The notes beneath the pieces were generated by a model. It saw only the letters and a list, made by a program, of their open reading frames with translations, was not told the DNA's origin and did not search any database. From Brachionus manjavacas (lineage: Eukaryota; Rotifera; Eurotatoria; Ploima; Brachionidae), in assembly GCA_019054805.1 (NCBI GenBank), contig JAHQIY010000040.1:1-64000 (forward strand): a stretch of DNA of 64,000 nucleotides, written 5' to 3'. The position numbers and the translations under genes are program-made. Within the stretch, counting starts at the first letter, position 1. The number at the start of each line of letters is the position of its first letter. This document shows positions 1-8,383 of the stretch, piece by piece.

Positions 1-216
1 ATCCATTACGTCACATCCTTTAGCGCCATGAACATGACTATCAATCAAGCCTGGTAGTAGATTCACCGCGCCTAAATCAATCGAGTTGGCATGTAACTCC
101 GCGTTGAACGCTTCAATCGCGCTGATAATGCCTTGGTCATCAACTTCAATAACCGCGTCATCAAGCCAAGTTTCGCCATGCAATAAACGCTGCACTCGAT
201 AACGGCATCGCGTCAT
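1..216 (-). CDS. agaA: N-acetylgalactosamine-6-phosphate deacetylase, N-terminal part (cut by window edge)
   Basis: Seventy-two codons are readable from an ATG at 216 and remain open to the window edge, so only the N-terminus is present. The reading ends in LLPGLIDSHVHGAKGCDVMD, the first metal-binding motif (HxH) of the NagA/AgaA amidohydrolase family. These enzymes remove the acetyl group from amino-sugar 6-phosphates in the cytoplasm. The gene starts 7 bases after the stop of the PTS EIIA gene, so it is the next gene of the aga operon. That context favours the galactosamine-specific AgaA over NagA, but the sequence alone cannot separate them. Confidence 0.85.
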   Translation of the reverse strand, partial: MTRCRYRVQRLLHGETWLDDAVIEVDDQGIISAIEAFNAELHANSIDLGAVNLLPGLIDSHVHGAKGCDVMD

Positions 217-223
217 GCTGTGC

Positions 224-664
224 TCAGATACCATCTTCTTCTACCACTGCTTCTTGTTTTGCTTTTAGCGCGATTTCAGCCGCTAGTGATGTAATACCGC
301 GGTGAGCGCACGCAAGCGCTTGGTCACGAAACTCAATCAGATTGAGCTCATCGCGTTCAAGCAACATTTCTGCGGCCATCTGCATGTTGGTGCCCGTCAC
401 GACTTGAACATCATCCCGCTCTTGGCTGATAAGTGATGCGGTGCGAAATGGCGTGCCGCCTAGTAGATCAGTCAAAAAGACAATCCCTTCGCCAGAGTCA
501 ATTTCTACCACCGCTTCACGCATCGCAGCTTCAAGCTGTGGTGTGGTCGCCTCTTCTGGGAAGTCGATAAACTTAAACTGAGGCTGCTCGCCAATCACTT
601 GAAATACCGCTTTAGCTAGACCTGAAGCGAAACCACCGTGACCAGATAAAATTACTGCAATCAT
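224..664 (-). CDS. agaF: PTS mannose-family EIIA component (GalNAc-type)
   Basis: This cytoplasmic phosphocarrier takes phosphate from HPr and passes it to EIIB. The N-terminus MIAVILSGHGGFASG carries the phosphorylated histidine at residue 9, as in other EIIA-Man proteins, and the length (about 146 aa) is normal for a separate EIIA domain. I chose the ATG at 664 because AAGGAAACAGAA precedes it; a longer reading to 691 adds nine residues absent from the family. It sits between the EIID gene and agaA in the operon. The subfamily (GalNAc) is inferred from the neighbours. Confidence 0.9.
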   Translation of the reverse strand: MIAVILSGHGGFASGLAKAVFQVIGEQPQFKFIDFPEEATTPQLEAAMREAVVEIDSGEGIVFLTDLLGGTPFRTASLISQERDDVQVVTGTNMQMAAEMLLERDELNLIEFRDQALACAHRGITSLAAEIALKAKQEAVVEEDGI

Positions 665-724
665 TTCTGTTTCCTTATTGGGGCTGAACAAGCAGCCCCA
701 TTGTTACGCTGTCCAAAGCGAGAG

Positions 725-1609
725 CTATAGGAAGCCCATGAAGCGACCCACTACACCGAGTGTCACTGTGATACCGATAAGTTTCAGTGGGCTCCAACCG
801 CGTTTCACTAATGCGTACATCACGAGGGTGTAAACCAGTGGTAAGAAAGCTGGCATCAACTTATCAATCACATCGCCCTGTAGTTTCACGACCGCATCGC
901 CTGCTGTGATTTCAGCTGTTGTTGATAGGCGAACGTAAGTAGCAACTAAGGCACCGATAACTGTCATACCAACCATAGAAGCGGCGTGACCAACCTTTTT
1001 GGTGTTGGCTTTAATCACCGGAATCGCGGCCACACCCATACGGTAGGCGTAATGCGCAAGACCGAAACGTAGACCGAAGTGCACCACGTTGAACAATACG
1101 AAGAAGAACACCGCCCCCATGATTGAGCCCTGCAGTGCAAGGTCAGCGCCGATGCCACCACAAATAGGTAATAGGGTTAACCAGAACATCGCATCACCGA
1201 TCCCGCCCATTGGGGCACCAACGGCAATCTTGGTACTTTGGATACTGTTGATGTTCTGCTTTGAACGTTCCATCGCCAGCACAATTCCCATCACGAAAGT
1301 GACCAAGAATGGGTGAGTATTAAAGAAGCCCATGTGACCTTGCATCGCCTTTGATAGGTCCGCTTTGTTGGTGTGAATCTTCTTCAGCGCAGGTAGTAGG
1401 CCGTAGAGCCAACCTGAAGCTTGCATACGCTCGTAGTTGAAAGAGGCTTGGAGCAAGAGCGAACGCCATGCCATGCGGTTGATGTCTGCCTTAGTCAGCT
1501 CAGCACCAATTTCTTTATTCTCGTATTCCTCTTGAGCCACACCAGGAGCCGGTTGTACATCAGCATTGCGGCTGCGAAGGTCGAGTTCGTTGCTTACATT
1601 AGATTCCAT
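725..1609 (-). CDS. agaE: PTS mannose-family EIID component
   Basis: This is the inner-membrane EIID subunit, which with EIIC forms the sugar channel of mannose-family PTS permeases. The central region (GHMGFFNTHPFLVTFVMGI, then GAPMGGIGDAMFWLTLLP) is characteristic of EIID, and the C-terminus ends in hydrophobic segments. A variable hydrophilic tail of about 40 residues precedes the conserved core. The ATG at 1609 follows GAGGAC; a TTG two codons upstream is less likely. Its start overlaps the end of the EIIC gene by 11 bases, indicating translational coupling. Confidence 0.9.
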   Translation of the reverse strand: MESNVSNELDLRSRNADVQPAPGVAQEEYENKEIGAELTKADINRMAWRSLLLQASFNYERMQASGWLYGLLPALKKIHTNKADLSKAMQGHMGFFNTHPFLVTFVMGIVLAMERSKQNINSIQSTKIAVGAPMGGIGDAMFWLTLLPICGGIGADLALQGSIMGAVFFFVLFNVVHFGLRFGLAHYAYRMGVAAIPVIKANTKKVGHAASMVGMTVIGALVATYVRLSTTAEITAGDAVVKLQGDVIDKLMPAFLPLVYTLVMYALVKRGWSPLKLIGITVTLGVVGRFMGFL

Positions 1610-2375
1610 CTTCAAAGTCCTCAGCTGGAGCCGTTACAGGGGTTGGTTCTGTTTTACGCATAAAGTCGATGATCGCCATAGCCGTTGCCGCAGCTGCAAT
1701 CGCTAAGATTGGTAGTTCAATCCACGCAGCTGCCACAAAGCCAAGGATGAAGTATGGGATGTAGGCATTTTTCATCATGATCTTCATCAGTACTGCAAAA
1801 CCGATTGCAGGCATGATGCCGCCAGCCACACCTAGGCCATCAATCAGATCTTTAGGGAGTACTTCGACGATTTTTCCAGCGTGTTCAGCGCCAAGGTAAA
1901 CAGGTAAGAAGGCGCAAAAGAAGTAGAAAGAGCCCAGTACAGCAAGCGCCATATAGTTCACGCGCTCAATACCATTGGTATCTGCGTCTTGTGCATACTC
2001 ATCACACTTAGACATAACCGCCGACATTGCTGAGAAAAGTAGAGTGATACCCATCTGTACCGCAACGGCAAAGGGTACTGCGACACCAACCGCGACATTA
2101 GGCTCAACTTGAGTGGTGATGGCGAAAGCCGTACCTACAATAGTACCAATGATAACGTTTGGTGGCTGAGCGCCCGCAAGAGGGGCAAGGCCCATCCAAA
2201 TCAGTTCTAGCGTACCACCGACTAAGATACCTGTTTGCAAGTCGCCTAAGATTAGGCCGACCAACGGACCAAGTACTACCGGTCGGTGGAAGTGAGTGAG
2301 ACCGTTAAATAAATCTAGGCCAGCAAAGAAGGCTAAGATGCCGAGCATCAACGCCTGTAAGAGTCCTATTTCCAT
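1599..2375 (-). CDS. agaW: PTS mannose-family EIIC component
   Basis: This 258-residue polytopic inner-membrane protein is the sugar-translocating EIIC subunit. The N-terminal region (GLDLFNGLTHFHRPVVLGPL, then LGDLQTGILVGGTLELIWMG) is the family hallmark, followed by the APLAGAQPPNVI segment. An ATG at 2375 is preceded by AAGGACATCAATC. It overlaps the EIID start and lies 17 bases downstream of the EIIB gene. Together the four PTS genes form a complete EIIABCD set. Confidence 0.92.
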   Translation of the reverse strand: MEIGLLQALMLGILAFFAGLDLFNGLTHFHRPVVLGPLVGLILGDLQTGILVGGTLELIWMGLAPLAGAQPPNVIIGTIVGTAFAITTQVEPNVAVGVAVPFAVAVQMGITLLFSAMSAVMSKCDEYAQDADTNGIERVNYMALAVLGSFYFFCAFLPVYLGAEHAGKIVEVLPKDLIDGLGVAGGIMPAIGFAVLMKIMMKNAYIPYFILGFVAAAWIELPILAIAAAATAMAIIDFMRKTEPTPVTAPAEDFEDGI

Positions 2376-2392
2376 GATTGATGTCCTTATTG

Positions 2393-2866
2393 TTAGATAA
2401 GAGTAAAGATGTCTGTCGCGCTTTCAGTGGGGACACCTTGAATGGTGCATGTCACCCCTAACGCTTTTAGTTGTTCAAACTCCGCCACATCTTCAGCGTC
2501 AACTGAAACCGTTTTGGCAATTTGTTTCTTTCCTTCCACGTAGTGCATATTTCCTACGTTAATATTGCTAATTGGTACGCCACCAGCGACCAACTGACGG
2601 AAGTCTTTTGGTGTGCGGCAAACCAATAGAATGCGTTGACGATCTGCGGCTTTGTGAATCGTATCGATGGTCTTTTGCACCGACCAAAAACGGATGGCGA
2701 TTCCATCAGCTAACACCATTTCCATCAGGTTTTGTTGGATGCTGTCTTCGGCGACTTCATCATTGACCACGACGATAATGTTGGCGTCGGCAAATCCTAC
2801 CCATTGCACACCTACTTGACCGTGTACTAGGCGCTCATCAATACGGCTTAAAACGATATTTGGCAT
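2393..2866 (-). CDS. agaV: PTS mannose-family EIIB component
   Basis: This 157-residue cytoplasmic phosphotransfer subunit passes phosphate from EIIA to the incoming sugar. The N-terminal motif SRIDERLVHGQVGVQW carries the phosphorylated histidine at residue 15. Length is normal for EIIB of the mannose family. AAGGAAATTAGATC precedes the ATG. It follows agaS by 24 bases and is the first of the four PTS genes. Specificity for N-acetylgalactosamine rather than another amino sugar is inferred from agaS, kbaZ and agaR in the same operon. Confidence 0.9.
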   Translation of the reverse strand: MPNIVLSRIDERLVHGQVGVQWVGFADANIIVVVNDEVAEDSIQQNLMEMVLADGIAIRFWSVQKTIDTIHKAADRQRILLVCRTPKDFRQLVAGGVPISNINVGNMHYVEGKKQIAKTVSVDAEDVAEFEQLKALGVTCTIQGVPTESATDIFTLI

Positions 2867-2890
2867 GATCTAATTTCCTTATAGAATTCT

Positions 2891-4048
2891 TTACTTATTG
2901 AATGGGTAGATGGTGACACCTTGCACCACGCGGTTAACTTCACCCGTCGGACATGGGTTATCAGGGCCAAAGCCAAGTTGGAGTGATTTTTCAAATGCCA
3001 ACATTTGGCAGAACAGGATGAAAGGGAAGCAGAGCCATTGTTCACCAAGGCCAAGGTGACCAAGCTCGAACACATCTTCTTCATTCAGGGCAATTTCACT
3101 TAGTGCGACATGAGCTAAGGCCTGCTTATCACGGCGGATCTCATTGAAGAGATCCATATCGTATTGACGCGTGTACCCTTCGCTCGACAACAGCTGGATC
3201 ACTAGCGCCTTGTCGTTAATAGTGAACTTAGGCCCATGACGGAACCCCAGCGAAGAATCGAATGCCGTCATCACTTTACCTGCGCTCAATTCAAGGGATT
3301 TAAGCGATGCTTCGCGAGCGAGACCGGAAAAGCCACCACTGCCAAGGACAATTAGCCGCTCATAAGGTTGCTGAGCGAGTTGCTTGATCGCTGACGGCCA
3401 TTGCTCTAACTTGCTGTCACACAACGCAGCGGTCGCTGTAATTTGCTCATGCCACTGCGCAGGAGTTTGGCCGCCGAGTAGGGTTAGCGTCGACATCAAC
3501 ATACAGCTGAAGCTAGAGGTCATGGCAAAGCTCTTATCATTAGAGCCTTCAGGCATCAGCATGCAGTAGGCATTGCTCGCTGTTTGCGCATAACGAGAAA
3601 GCTCACCTTCGCCGTTACAGGTTAAAAATAGGTGATGGCAATCGCTGAACAATTGATCCACCAGCGCAACCGCCGCCACACTTTCAGGGCTGTTGCCAGA
3701 GCGGGCGTAAGAGACCAACAACGTTGGACGAGTAGGATCTAAGTACTGCTCAGGGTTAGAGACTAAATCTGTGGTTGGGATTGACTCTACTTGAAAGCGC
3801 TGAGCTTGCTGCAGAAATGGCGCGGCGGCATCACCAACAAACGCTGACGTACCCGCACCGGTCAAGATAATACGCAAATCTGAGCGCTCTAGGAGTGGGT
3901 TCAAAAACGCTGAGACCGCATCGTATTGCTGGTCTAAAATCTCTGACAGCGCACGCCATAAACGTGGCTGATGACAGATTTCTTGAGCAGTGTGAACGCC
4001 ATTGTGCTGCTCTAACCACGGTAGCTCATAACCTAAAACTGAACTCAT
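2891..4048 (-). CDS. agaS: AgaS-type SIS-domain sugar isomerase/deaminase
   Basis: This 385-residue protein has two SIS (sugar isomerase) domains: the first around residues 55-190 (ILTGAGTSAFVGDAA, LLVSYARSGNSPESV), the second around 215-360 (VLGSGGFSGLAREASLKSLE). AgaS is the galactosamine-6-phosphate deaminase/isomerase that yields tagatose-6-phosphate. The ATG overlaps the stop of kbaZ (ATGA) and follows GGAGACAATCAA, so the two are coupled. In E. coli agaS follows agaA; here it lies between kbaZ and the PTS genes. Confidence 0.9.
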   Translation of the reverse strand: MSSVLGYELPWLEQHNGVHTAQEICHQPRLWRALSEILDQQYDAVSAFLNPLLERSDLRIILTGAGTSAFVGDAAAPFLQQAQRFQVESIPTTDLVSNPEQYLDPTRPTLLVSYARSGNSPESVAAVALVDQLFSDCHHLFLTCNGEGELSRYAQTASNAYCMLMPEGSNDKSFAMTSSFSCMLMSTLTLLGGQTPAQWHEQITATAALCDSKLEQWPSAIKQLAQQPYERLIVLGSGGFSGLAREASLKSLELSAGKVMTAFDSSLGFRHGPKFTINDKALVIQLLSSEGYTRQYDMDLFNEIRRDKQALAHVALSEIALNEEDVFELGHLGLGEQWLCFPFILFCQMLAFEKSLQLGFGPDNPCPTGEVNRVVQGVTIYPFNK

Positions 4049-5355
4049 TTGATTGTCTCCTTGCTAGCCACTGCGTTTGCGTAACAGGCTTGGGCGTAAA
4101 CTTGCGTCACTTCCATAATCTTGTGCATAACAATCTCAGCGGGCTGATTCTGAATTTGATGTTGAGAAATTGCCTTAGCCTGATTCGGTAGATATTGGCT
4201 AAGGATGGTGACTGGCAGCGGATTAGCGGTTAAGTTGTCAAACAAAGCTTGCTGTGCCGCTTTCACTTCTGGGTGTGTCCAGTAGTAACGAATGCGATCG
4301 CTCAAGCTATAGCTACAATCCAGGTACTGTTGATGACCTTTGCTTGAGTAATGAGAACGCCAGTAGTTTGGTTGTTCGTGCATCACCTGCTCTATGGTGT
4401 TGCGCAGGTGAGAAGAATGATGGGTACCTAGCCATTCAATTTCTGCTCGCTCTAGACCGTATAAGGCTTCGCGAAGTGCGAAAGTCAGTGCTGGGCCAAC
4501 TTTTAAGATAGCAAAGTGGTCATGCACTAATTGATGGTAGGCAGGCGGATTTTGGTAGTCCGTTGAGTGTGCTTCAAACACAAGATTGGGTTGGCCATCA
4601 ATCATTTGACTCAAAGCTTGCGCCGCTTCACTGCTGTAGTGATGCACGCTGTGATGGTCAAATTCCACACCAGGTTGCACAACTAAACCAATCACACGTG
4701 GCCAAACATAGCCAAGCCCCATATCGCTAAATGCTTGATGGTGAGCATCTAATGTTGCTAGCGCTTCTTCTGGCTTTGTGACTTCAATCCCCCCTTCTTC
4801 TAAAGATTCAAGCGCACCACCAGGGGTTGGAACTTCAGTACCGACAACATAAACAGGCGCTTCACCACCAACACTTTGCCACGCTTGCTCAGCAACTAAG
4901 CATAGCTGCGCTGCACGCTGCGCCATCAAGGTTTCACTCAACGGCTTGGTGTCATCGGCACATGGCATAGAGCAGTCAAGATGAATCTTTTTAAACCCTG
5001 CACATACGTAGTCATGAATCATTTGCGCTGAATATTCCATTGCTTGGCTAGCAGATAGGTTTTGCCAACAGTTAGGACCTAGGTGATCACCACCTAGCAC
5101 CACATTTCCCGCGGGAAAGTTCAGGCCTTTGGCTAAAGCAAACACATGATCGGCAAAATCTTGCGGAGTCATTCCCGTGTACCCACCAAACTGGTTAACT
5201 TGGTTGGAAGTCGCTTCAATCAACACCAATTGTTTATCTTCAGCCGCCTGTTTAATCGCCGCTTCGAGCACTAGAGGATGCGCAGAGCAGACAGAGTAGA
5301 TACCTGTGGTCTCGCCTTGCTTGTGTTGTTCAATCAAAGAAAGTAACGCTTTCAT
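4045..5355 (-). CDS. kbaZ: D-tagatose-1,6-bisphosphate aldolase accessory subunit (KbaZ/GatZ family)
   Basis: This 436-residue protein matches the KbaZ/GatZ family throughout: HKQGETTGIYSVCSAHPLVL at the N-terminus, GGDHLGPNCWQ near residue 88 and HLDCSMPCADD near 125. KbaZ is the non-catalytic partner needed for full activity and stability of the tagatose-bisphosphate aldolase KbaY. No kbaY is visible here; it would have to lie beyond the left edge or elsewhere. The gene begins 8 bases after agaR and overlaps agaS by 4. Confidence 0.9.
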   Translation of the reverse strand: MKALLSLIEQHKQGETTGIYSVCSAHPLVLEAAIKQAAEDKQLVLIEATSNQVNQFGGYTGMTPQDFADHVFALAKGLNFPAGNVVLGGDHLGPNCWQNLSASQAMEYSAQMIHDYVCAGFKKIHLDCSMPCADDTKPLSETLMAQRAAQLCLVAEQAWQSVGGEAPVYVVGTEVPTPGGALESLEEGGIEVTKPEEALATLDAHHQAFSDMGLGYVWPRVIGLVVQPGVEFDHHSVHHYSSEAAQALSQMIDGQPNLVFEAHSTDYQNPPAYHQLVHDHFAILKVGPALTFALREALYGLERAEIEWLGTHHSSHLRNTIEQVMHEQPNYWRSHYSSKGHQQYLDCSYSLSDRIRYYWTHPEVKAAQQALFDNLTANPLPVTILSQYLPNQAKAISQHQIQNQPAEIVMHKIMEVTQVYAQACYANAVASKETIK

Positions 5356-5363
5356 TTTGTTTC

Positions 5364-6140
5364 CTAATTAACGGTTTCGTCGGCAATGATGACGTCCACA
5401 CCCAACTCCATAAGGGTTTGGTGTGTGGCAAATGGAATATTGCAATCGGTGACCAATACATCGATCTGGTTAGCGGCGCGAATCATGCAAAAGCTCTTAC
5501 GGCCAAACTTGCTCGAATCAGTCACGGCAATGACCTGTCTCGCCACTTCACACATGGCGCGGTTAATTTGGGCTTCTTGGTTGTCTGGGGTCGTAATCCC
5601 CGCTTGAAGGTCAAACCCATCCACCCCTAAGAACAGCTTGTCAAAAAGGTAGGAGCGAATTTGTTGCTCACCGTGATTACCCGTCAACGAGCAAGAAGCG
5701 CGACGTAAACTGCCTCCAACCACATGCAAATCAACGTTATCCATTTTGCTCAGCTGGTAGGCGGTATTCAGCGCGTTAGTCATCACGACCAAGTGTTGCT
5801 TGTTGGCTAGATATTGCGGCATCAGACCGATAGTGCTTCCAGAGTCTAGAATCACCGCTTCGCCATCTTGGATAAGGTTTGCTGCCGCTTGAGCAATTGA
5901 CTGCTTAGCGCCGCGGTTAAGTTGGTCTTTACGATAAAGTGGCTGATCGAAAGCAAAATTAGGGTTGAGAGTTGCCCCGCCATAACAACGGAACACACAG
6001 CCTTCTTTCTCAAGCAGATTCAGGTCATGCCTTATGGTGACTGCAGACACCTGGTAGCGATGAACAAACTCATCCACCGTACCTGAACCATGACTACGAA
6101 TATGGGCCATGATTTGCTGTCTTCGTTCTGTACTGGTCAT
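5364..6140 (-). CDS. agaR: DeoR-family repressor of the aga operon
   Basis: This 258-residue DeoR-family regulator has an N-terminal winged helix-turn-helix (residues 5-60, VDEFVHRYQVSAVTIRHDL) and a C-terminal sugar-phosphate sensing domain (DSGSTIGLMPQYL, then LGVDGFDLQAGITTP). It is the first gene of the aga operon and lies directly under the cluster of CTTTCG elements, which fits an autoregulated AgaR. It is clearly paralogous to the regulator at 6563-7333. The start follows GGGATTGGTAA. Confidence 0.88.
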   Translation of the reverse strand: MTSTERRQQIMAHIRSHGSGTVDEFVHRYQVSAVTIRHDLNLLEKEGCVFRCYGGATLNPNFAFDQPLYRKDQLNRGAKQSIAQAAANLIQDGEAVILDSGSTIGLMPQYLANKQHLVVMTNALNTAYQLSKMDNVDLHVVGGSLRRASCSLTGNHGEQQIRSYLFDKLFLGVDGFDLQAGITTPDNQEAQINRAMCEVARQVIAVTDSSKFGRKSFCMIRAANQIDVLVTDCNIPFATHQTLMELGVDVIIADETVN

Positions 6141-6151
6141 TTACCAATCCC

Positions 6152-6344
6152 CTTTCGCTGCATTTTCACTTGAGGTAAAAACGTTTCGATTTCCTTTTGA
6201 TTGGTATTAAAGCAGGACGACAGGAGCAAAAATGAAAGCTAGATCACAGCCAATTTTCTTTCGTTTATAACCAGAAAGACCTTTCGATTGACACAAACCG
6301 AAAGACAACCCTTTCGCTATTGATAACGACTTGAATATCGAAAG
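6152..6344 (-). promoter_or_regulatory. Candidate AgaR operator cluster upstream of the aga operon
   Basis: The 420-base gap between the two DeoR genes carries repeated CTTTCG or CGAAAG hexamers at 6152-6157, 6258-6263, 6281-6286, 6299-6304, 6311-6316 and 6339-6344, plus the related GTTTCG at 6183-6188. Several are in inverted pairs. E. coli AgaR is known to bind TTTCR-type repeats, so this is most simply the operator region of the aga promoter. The transcription start cannot be placed from the sequence, and the remainder of the gap (6345-6480) shows no gene. Confidence 0.6.
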
Positions 6345-6480
6345 GTATGAAAAAACTGACTTTGGTCAGCAGAAAAGTGAAAGAAAAAGTGAAATACGTA
6401 GATTTGAATTGGTTTCGAACTGAGCTCTGCGCCAGATCACAAATTTGTCATTAAGGTATTTTTGATGTGGCTATCGAATG

Positions 6481-6506
6481 AAAAAAACCAGCCGAAATTG
6501 GCTGGC
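6481..6506 (-). terminator. Rho-independent terminator of the second DeoR gene
   Basis: CCAGCC and GGCTGG form a perfect 6-bp stem around GAAATT. Read on the minus strand it is followed by seven T residues. It lies 57 bases beyond the stop of the DeoR gene at 6563-7333, so that gene is transcriptionally separated from the aga operon. Confidence 0.8.
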
Positions 6507-6562
6507 TCTCTGGGAAGTTAGCGAGGAGTCATTGAGGCTAGTATGGAGATAAATGGGATAGA

Positions 6563-7333
6563 TTAGTCAACAATTCTTACATCAACGCCAAGTGCAGTTA
6601 GCTCGTCGACGTAATCTTGCGGAATACCATCGTCGGTAATCAACATACTCAGTTGTTCAGGGCGAGCAATAAGACAAAAGCTCTGACGATCAAATTTAGA
6701 GGAGTCTGTTACCGCAATAACCATTTGCGCCGCTTCGACCATTTTGCGGTTGATATCCGCTTCTCCTTGATGCGGTGTTGTCACTCCTGCCAGTTTGTCG
6801 AAACCATCTACACCTAAGAACAGCTTATTGAAACGAAAGCCCGTCAGAAAATCTTCTCCGCCTACGCCATGAACGGAGTACGAGTTTTCACGCATCGTCC
6901 CTCCAGCAACCATTACAGTGACATTGCTTTGATTAGCGAGGTGATACGCAATGTTGATGCCATTGGTCATTACCACTAAATCTTTCTTTTCACTAAAGTT
7001 ATAGGCAATTTGCTCTGTCGTTGAACCAGAATCGAGAATAATTCTATCGCCATCATCGATTAGTGATGCTGCGTAAGCTCCTAACTTTGCTTTGACGTTG
7101 CTGTTAAGCCGTTTCTTGTCGTTAAGCGAACGCTCAAAAGCGAACTGGCGGTTAAGTAATGCGCCTCCATAACAGCGCTTAACACAGCCCTGTTGTTCTA
7201 AATAACTCAGGTCGTTGCGAATAGTAACTTCAGAAACGTTATAGTGCTTGGCAAAATAGCTGACTTCACCTCTTTCTTCGTTCTGAATAAACTGCAAAAT
7301 CTCTTTGCGTCTAAGACTCGTCTTCAATTTCAT
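6563..7333 (-). CDS. DeoR-family regulator, AgaR paralogue
   Basis: This 256-residue DeoR-family protein has the winged helix-turn-helix (YFAKHYNVSEVTIRNDLSYL) and the C-terminal effector domain (ILDSGSTTEQIAYNF, LGVDGFDKLAGVTTP). It aligns end to end with the neighbouring agaR product, with the same LEQQGCVKRCYGGALLN linker, so the two are tandem paralogues. The ATG at 7333 follows TAGG; a longer reading to 7369 adds a cysteine-rich leader not typical of the family. It has its own terminator. Whether it binds the same CTTTCG sites is not known. Confidence 0.85.
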   Translation of the reverse strand: MKLKTSLRRKEILQFIQNEERGEVSYFAKHYNVSEVTIRNDLSYLEQQGCVKRCYGGALLNRQFAFERSLNDKKRLNSNVKAKLGAYAASLIDDGDRIILDSGSTTEQIAYNFSEKKDLVVMTNGINIAYHLANQSNVTVMVAGGTMRENSYSVHGVGGEDFLTGFRFNKLFLGVDGFDKLAGVTTPHQGEADINRKMVEAAQMVIAVTDSSKFDRQSFCLIARPEQLSMLITDDGIPQDYVDELTALGVDVRIVD

Positions 7334-7449
7334 ACCTAGTAACAACCAACAAAAGCAATGCTTGCCCATTCACTATATTGCTGAGCAGCCGTAAGTTCTT
7401 ATAATGCAACCTTTCACACATGCTATCAACGTGAAAGCGCCAAGAGTGC

Positions 7450-7479
7450 TTGAATACCTACCATGCGCTGACTTACAAT
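7450..7479 (+). promoter_or_regulatory. Likely sigma-70 promoter of the DUF3297 gene
   Basis: TTGAAT at 7450-7455 and TACAAT at 7474-7479 are separated by 18 bases and lie 37 bases before the DUF3297 start codon. Both hexamers are close to the consensus. The call rests on sequence pattern only. Confidence 0.5.
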
Positions 7480-7515
7480 GGCGCACTTTTTTTACGGACT
7501 TCAAGGTCGAAAAAC

Positions 7516-7761
7516 ATGACAGATACAGCTAAACCAGCTCTACCAGATCGCCTATCAGGTAACCCACGTAGCCCTTTCTTTGTAAAAGAGTGCTTCGATC
7601 ACCAAATCGGTATTCGTTTTAAAGGTCAAGAGCGTACAGACGTTGAAGAGTACTGCGTTAGCGAAGGTTGGGTAAAAATCGCATCACCAAAAGCGAAAGA
7701 CCGCTTTGGTAACCCAATGCTTATCCAACTAAAAGGCGAAGTTGAAGCGTATTACGTTTAA
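7516..7761 (+). CDS. DUF3297 family protein
   Basis: The 81-residue protein beginning MTDTAKPALPDRLSGNPRSP matches the short DUF3297 family of proteobacteria, whose conserved signature is PDRLSxNPRSP followed by GIRFxGxERTDVEEYCVSEGW. It has no signal peptide or membrane segment. Function is unknown. I set the start at 7516, where the family begins and AAGGTCG precedes the ATG; an upstream in-frame ATG at 7450 lies inside the predicted promoter. It is monocistronic, with a strong terminator 20 bases after the stop. Confidence 0.85.
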   Translation: MTDTAKPALPDRLSGNPRSPFFVKECFDHQIGIRFKGQERTDVEEYCVSEGWVKIASPKAKDRFGNPMLIQLKGEVEAYYV

Positions 7762-7780
7762 TCGCATAAGAATGTAAACT

Positions 7781-7809
7781 AAACCACCGCTTCAGGTGGT
7801 TTTTTTGTT
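7781..7809 (+). terminator. Rho-independent terminator after the DUF3297 gene
   Basis: ACCACC (7783-7788) pairs with GGTGGT (7795-7800) around GCTTCA and is followed by a run of seven or more T residues. Confidence 0.9.
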
Positions 7810-7915
7810 TTTAATCTGAGGCTTAATTCCATAGCTTTGCAGTACGATTTGTCTCGACCTTGAATAAGTGTCATGCTTCATTGCATATGAAGCCTTCACA
7901 TCTCACGGACGAAAG

Positions 7916-8363
7916 ATGAACATTTCCCTAAGACCTGCACTCGAATCAGACATAGATTTTTTAGTCGACCTACGCAATGCACGACAATGTGTGACTACCT
8001 GATGATCGAAGTTTATACCAATTAGCCCCTGATTTGACTATTTGGAATTCCATTCAAGCGTACAAGTTCGACTGTGCTCAAATCATTACCTTAGATCAAG
8101 TGCCTATTGGTTTGTTTAAAGCTGAATACCAAGCTGATCAAAACCTCTGGTATCTCATCCAAATTCAGATTCATCCGGGTTACCAAAACGCGAGTATTGG
8201 CAGCACACTAGTAAAAAACCTGATCGAAAAAGCTCAAGCTAGCCAATCACGAGTTGGTTTAAGTGTGATAAAAACCAATCCTGCTTATCAGTTATACCAA
8301 CGTCTTGGATTTAAAAAGATCTCGGAAACGGAATACGAGTACAACTTAGAACTCAAAGCCTAA
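7916..8363 (+). pseudogene. GNAT acetyltransferase broken by two frameshifts
   Basis: An ATG at 7916 opens a typical GNAT N-terminus (MNISLRPALESDIDFLVDLR) that shifts frame after about 22 codons. A second frame from about 7990 continues with CDYLMIE and stops at a TAG. A third frame from 8034 carries the remaining 109 codons, including the acetyl-CoA binding strand region (IQIHPGYQNASIGSTLVKNLI) and the C-terminal LYQRLGFKKISETEYEY. The parts are in order and together give a normal-length GNAT protein. The C-terminal portion is well kept, so decay looks recent. A sequencing error cannot be excluded. Confidence 0.75.
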
Positions 8364-8383
8364 AAAGTAGCAAGGAGCCGCGC

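Noticed and set aside
1421-1663. Plus-strand open frames across the aga genes, and similar frames elsewhere
   Set aside because: They lie opposite well-supported genes, start without ribosome sites and have no family-like content.
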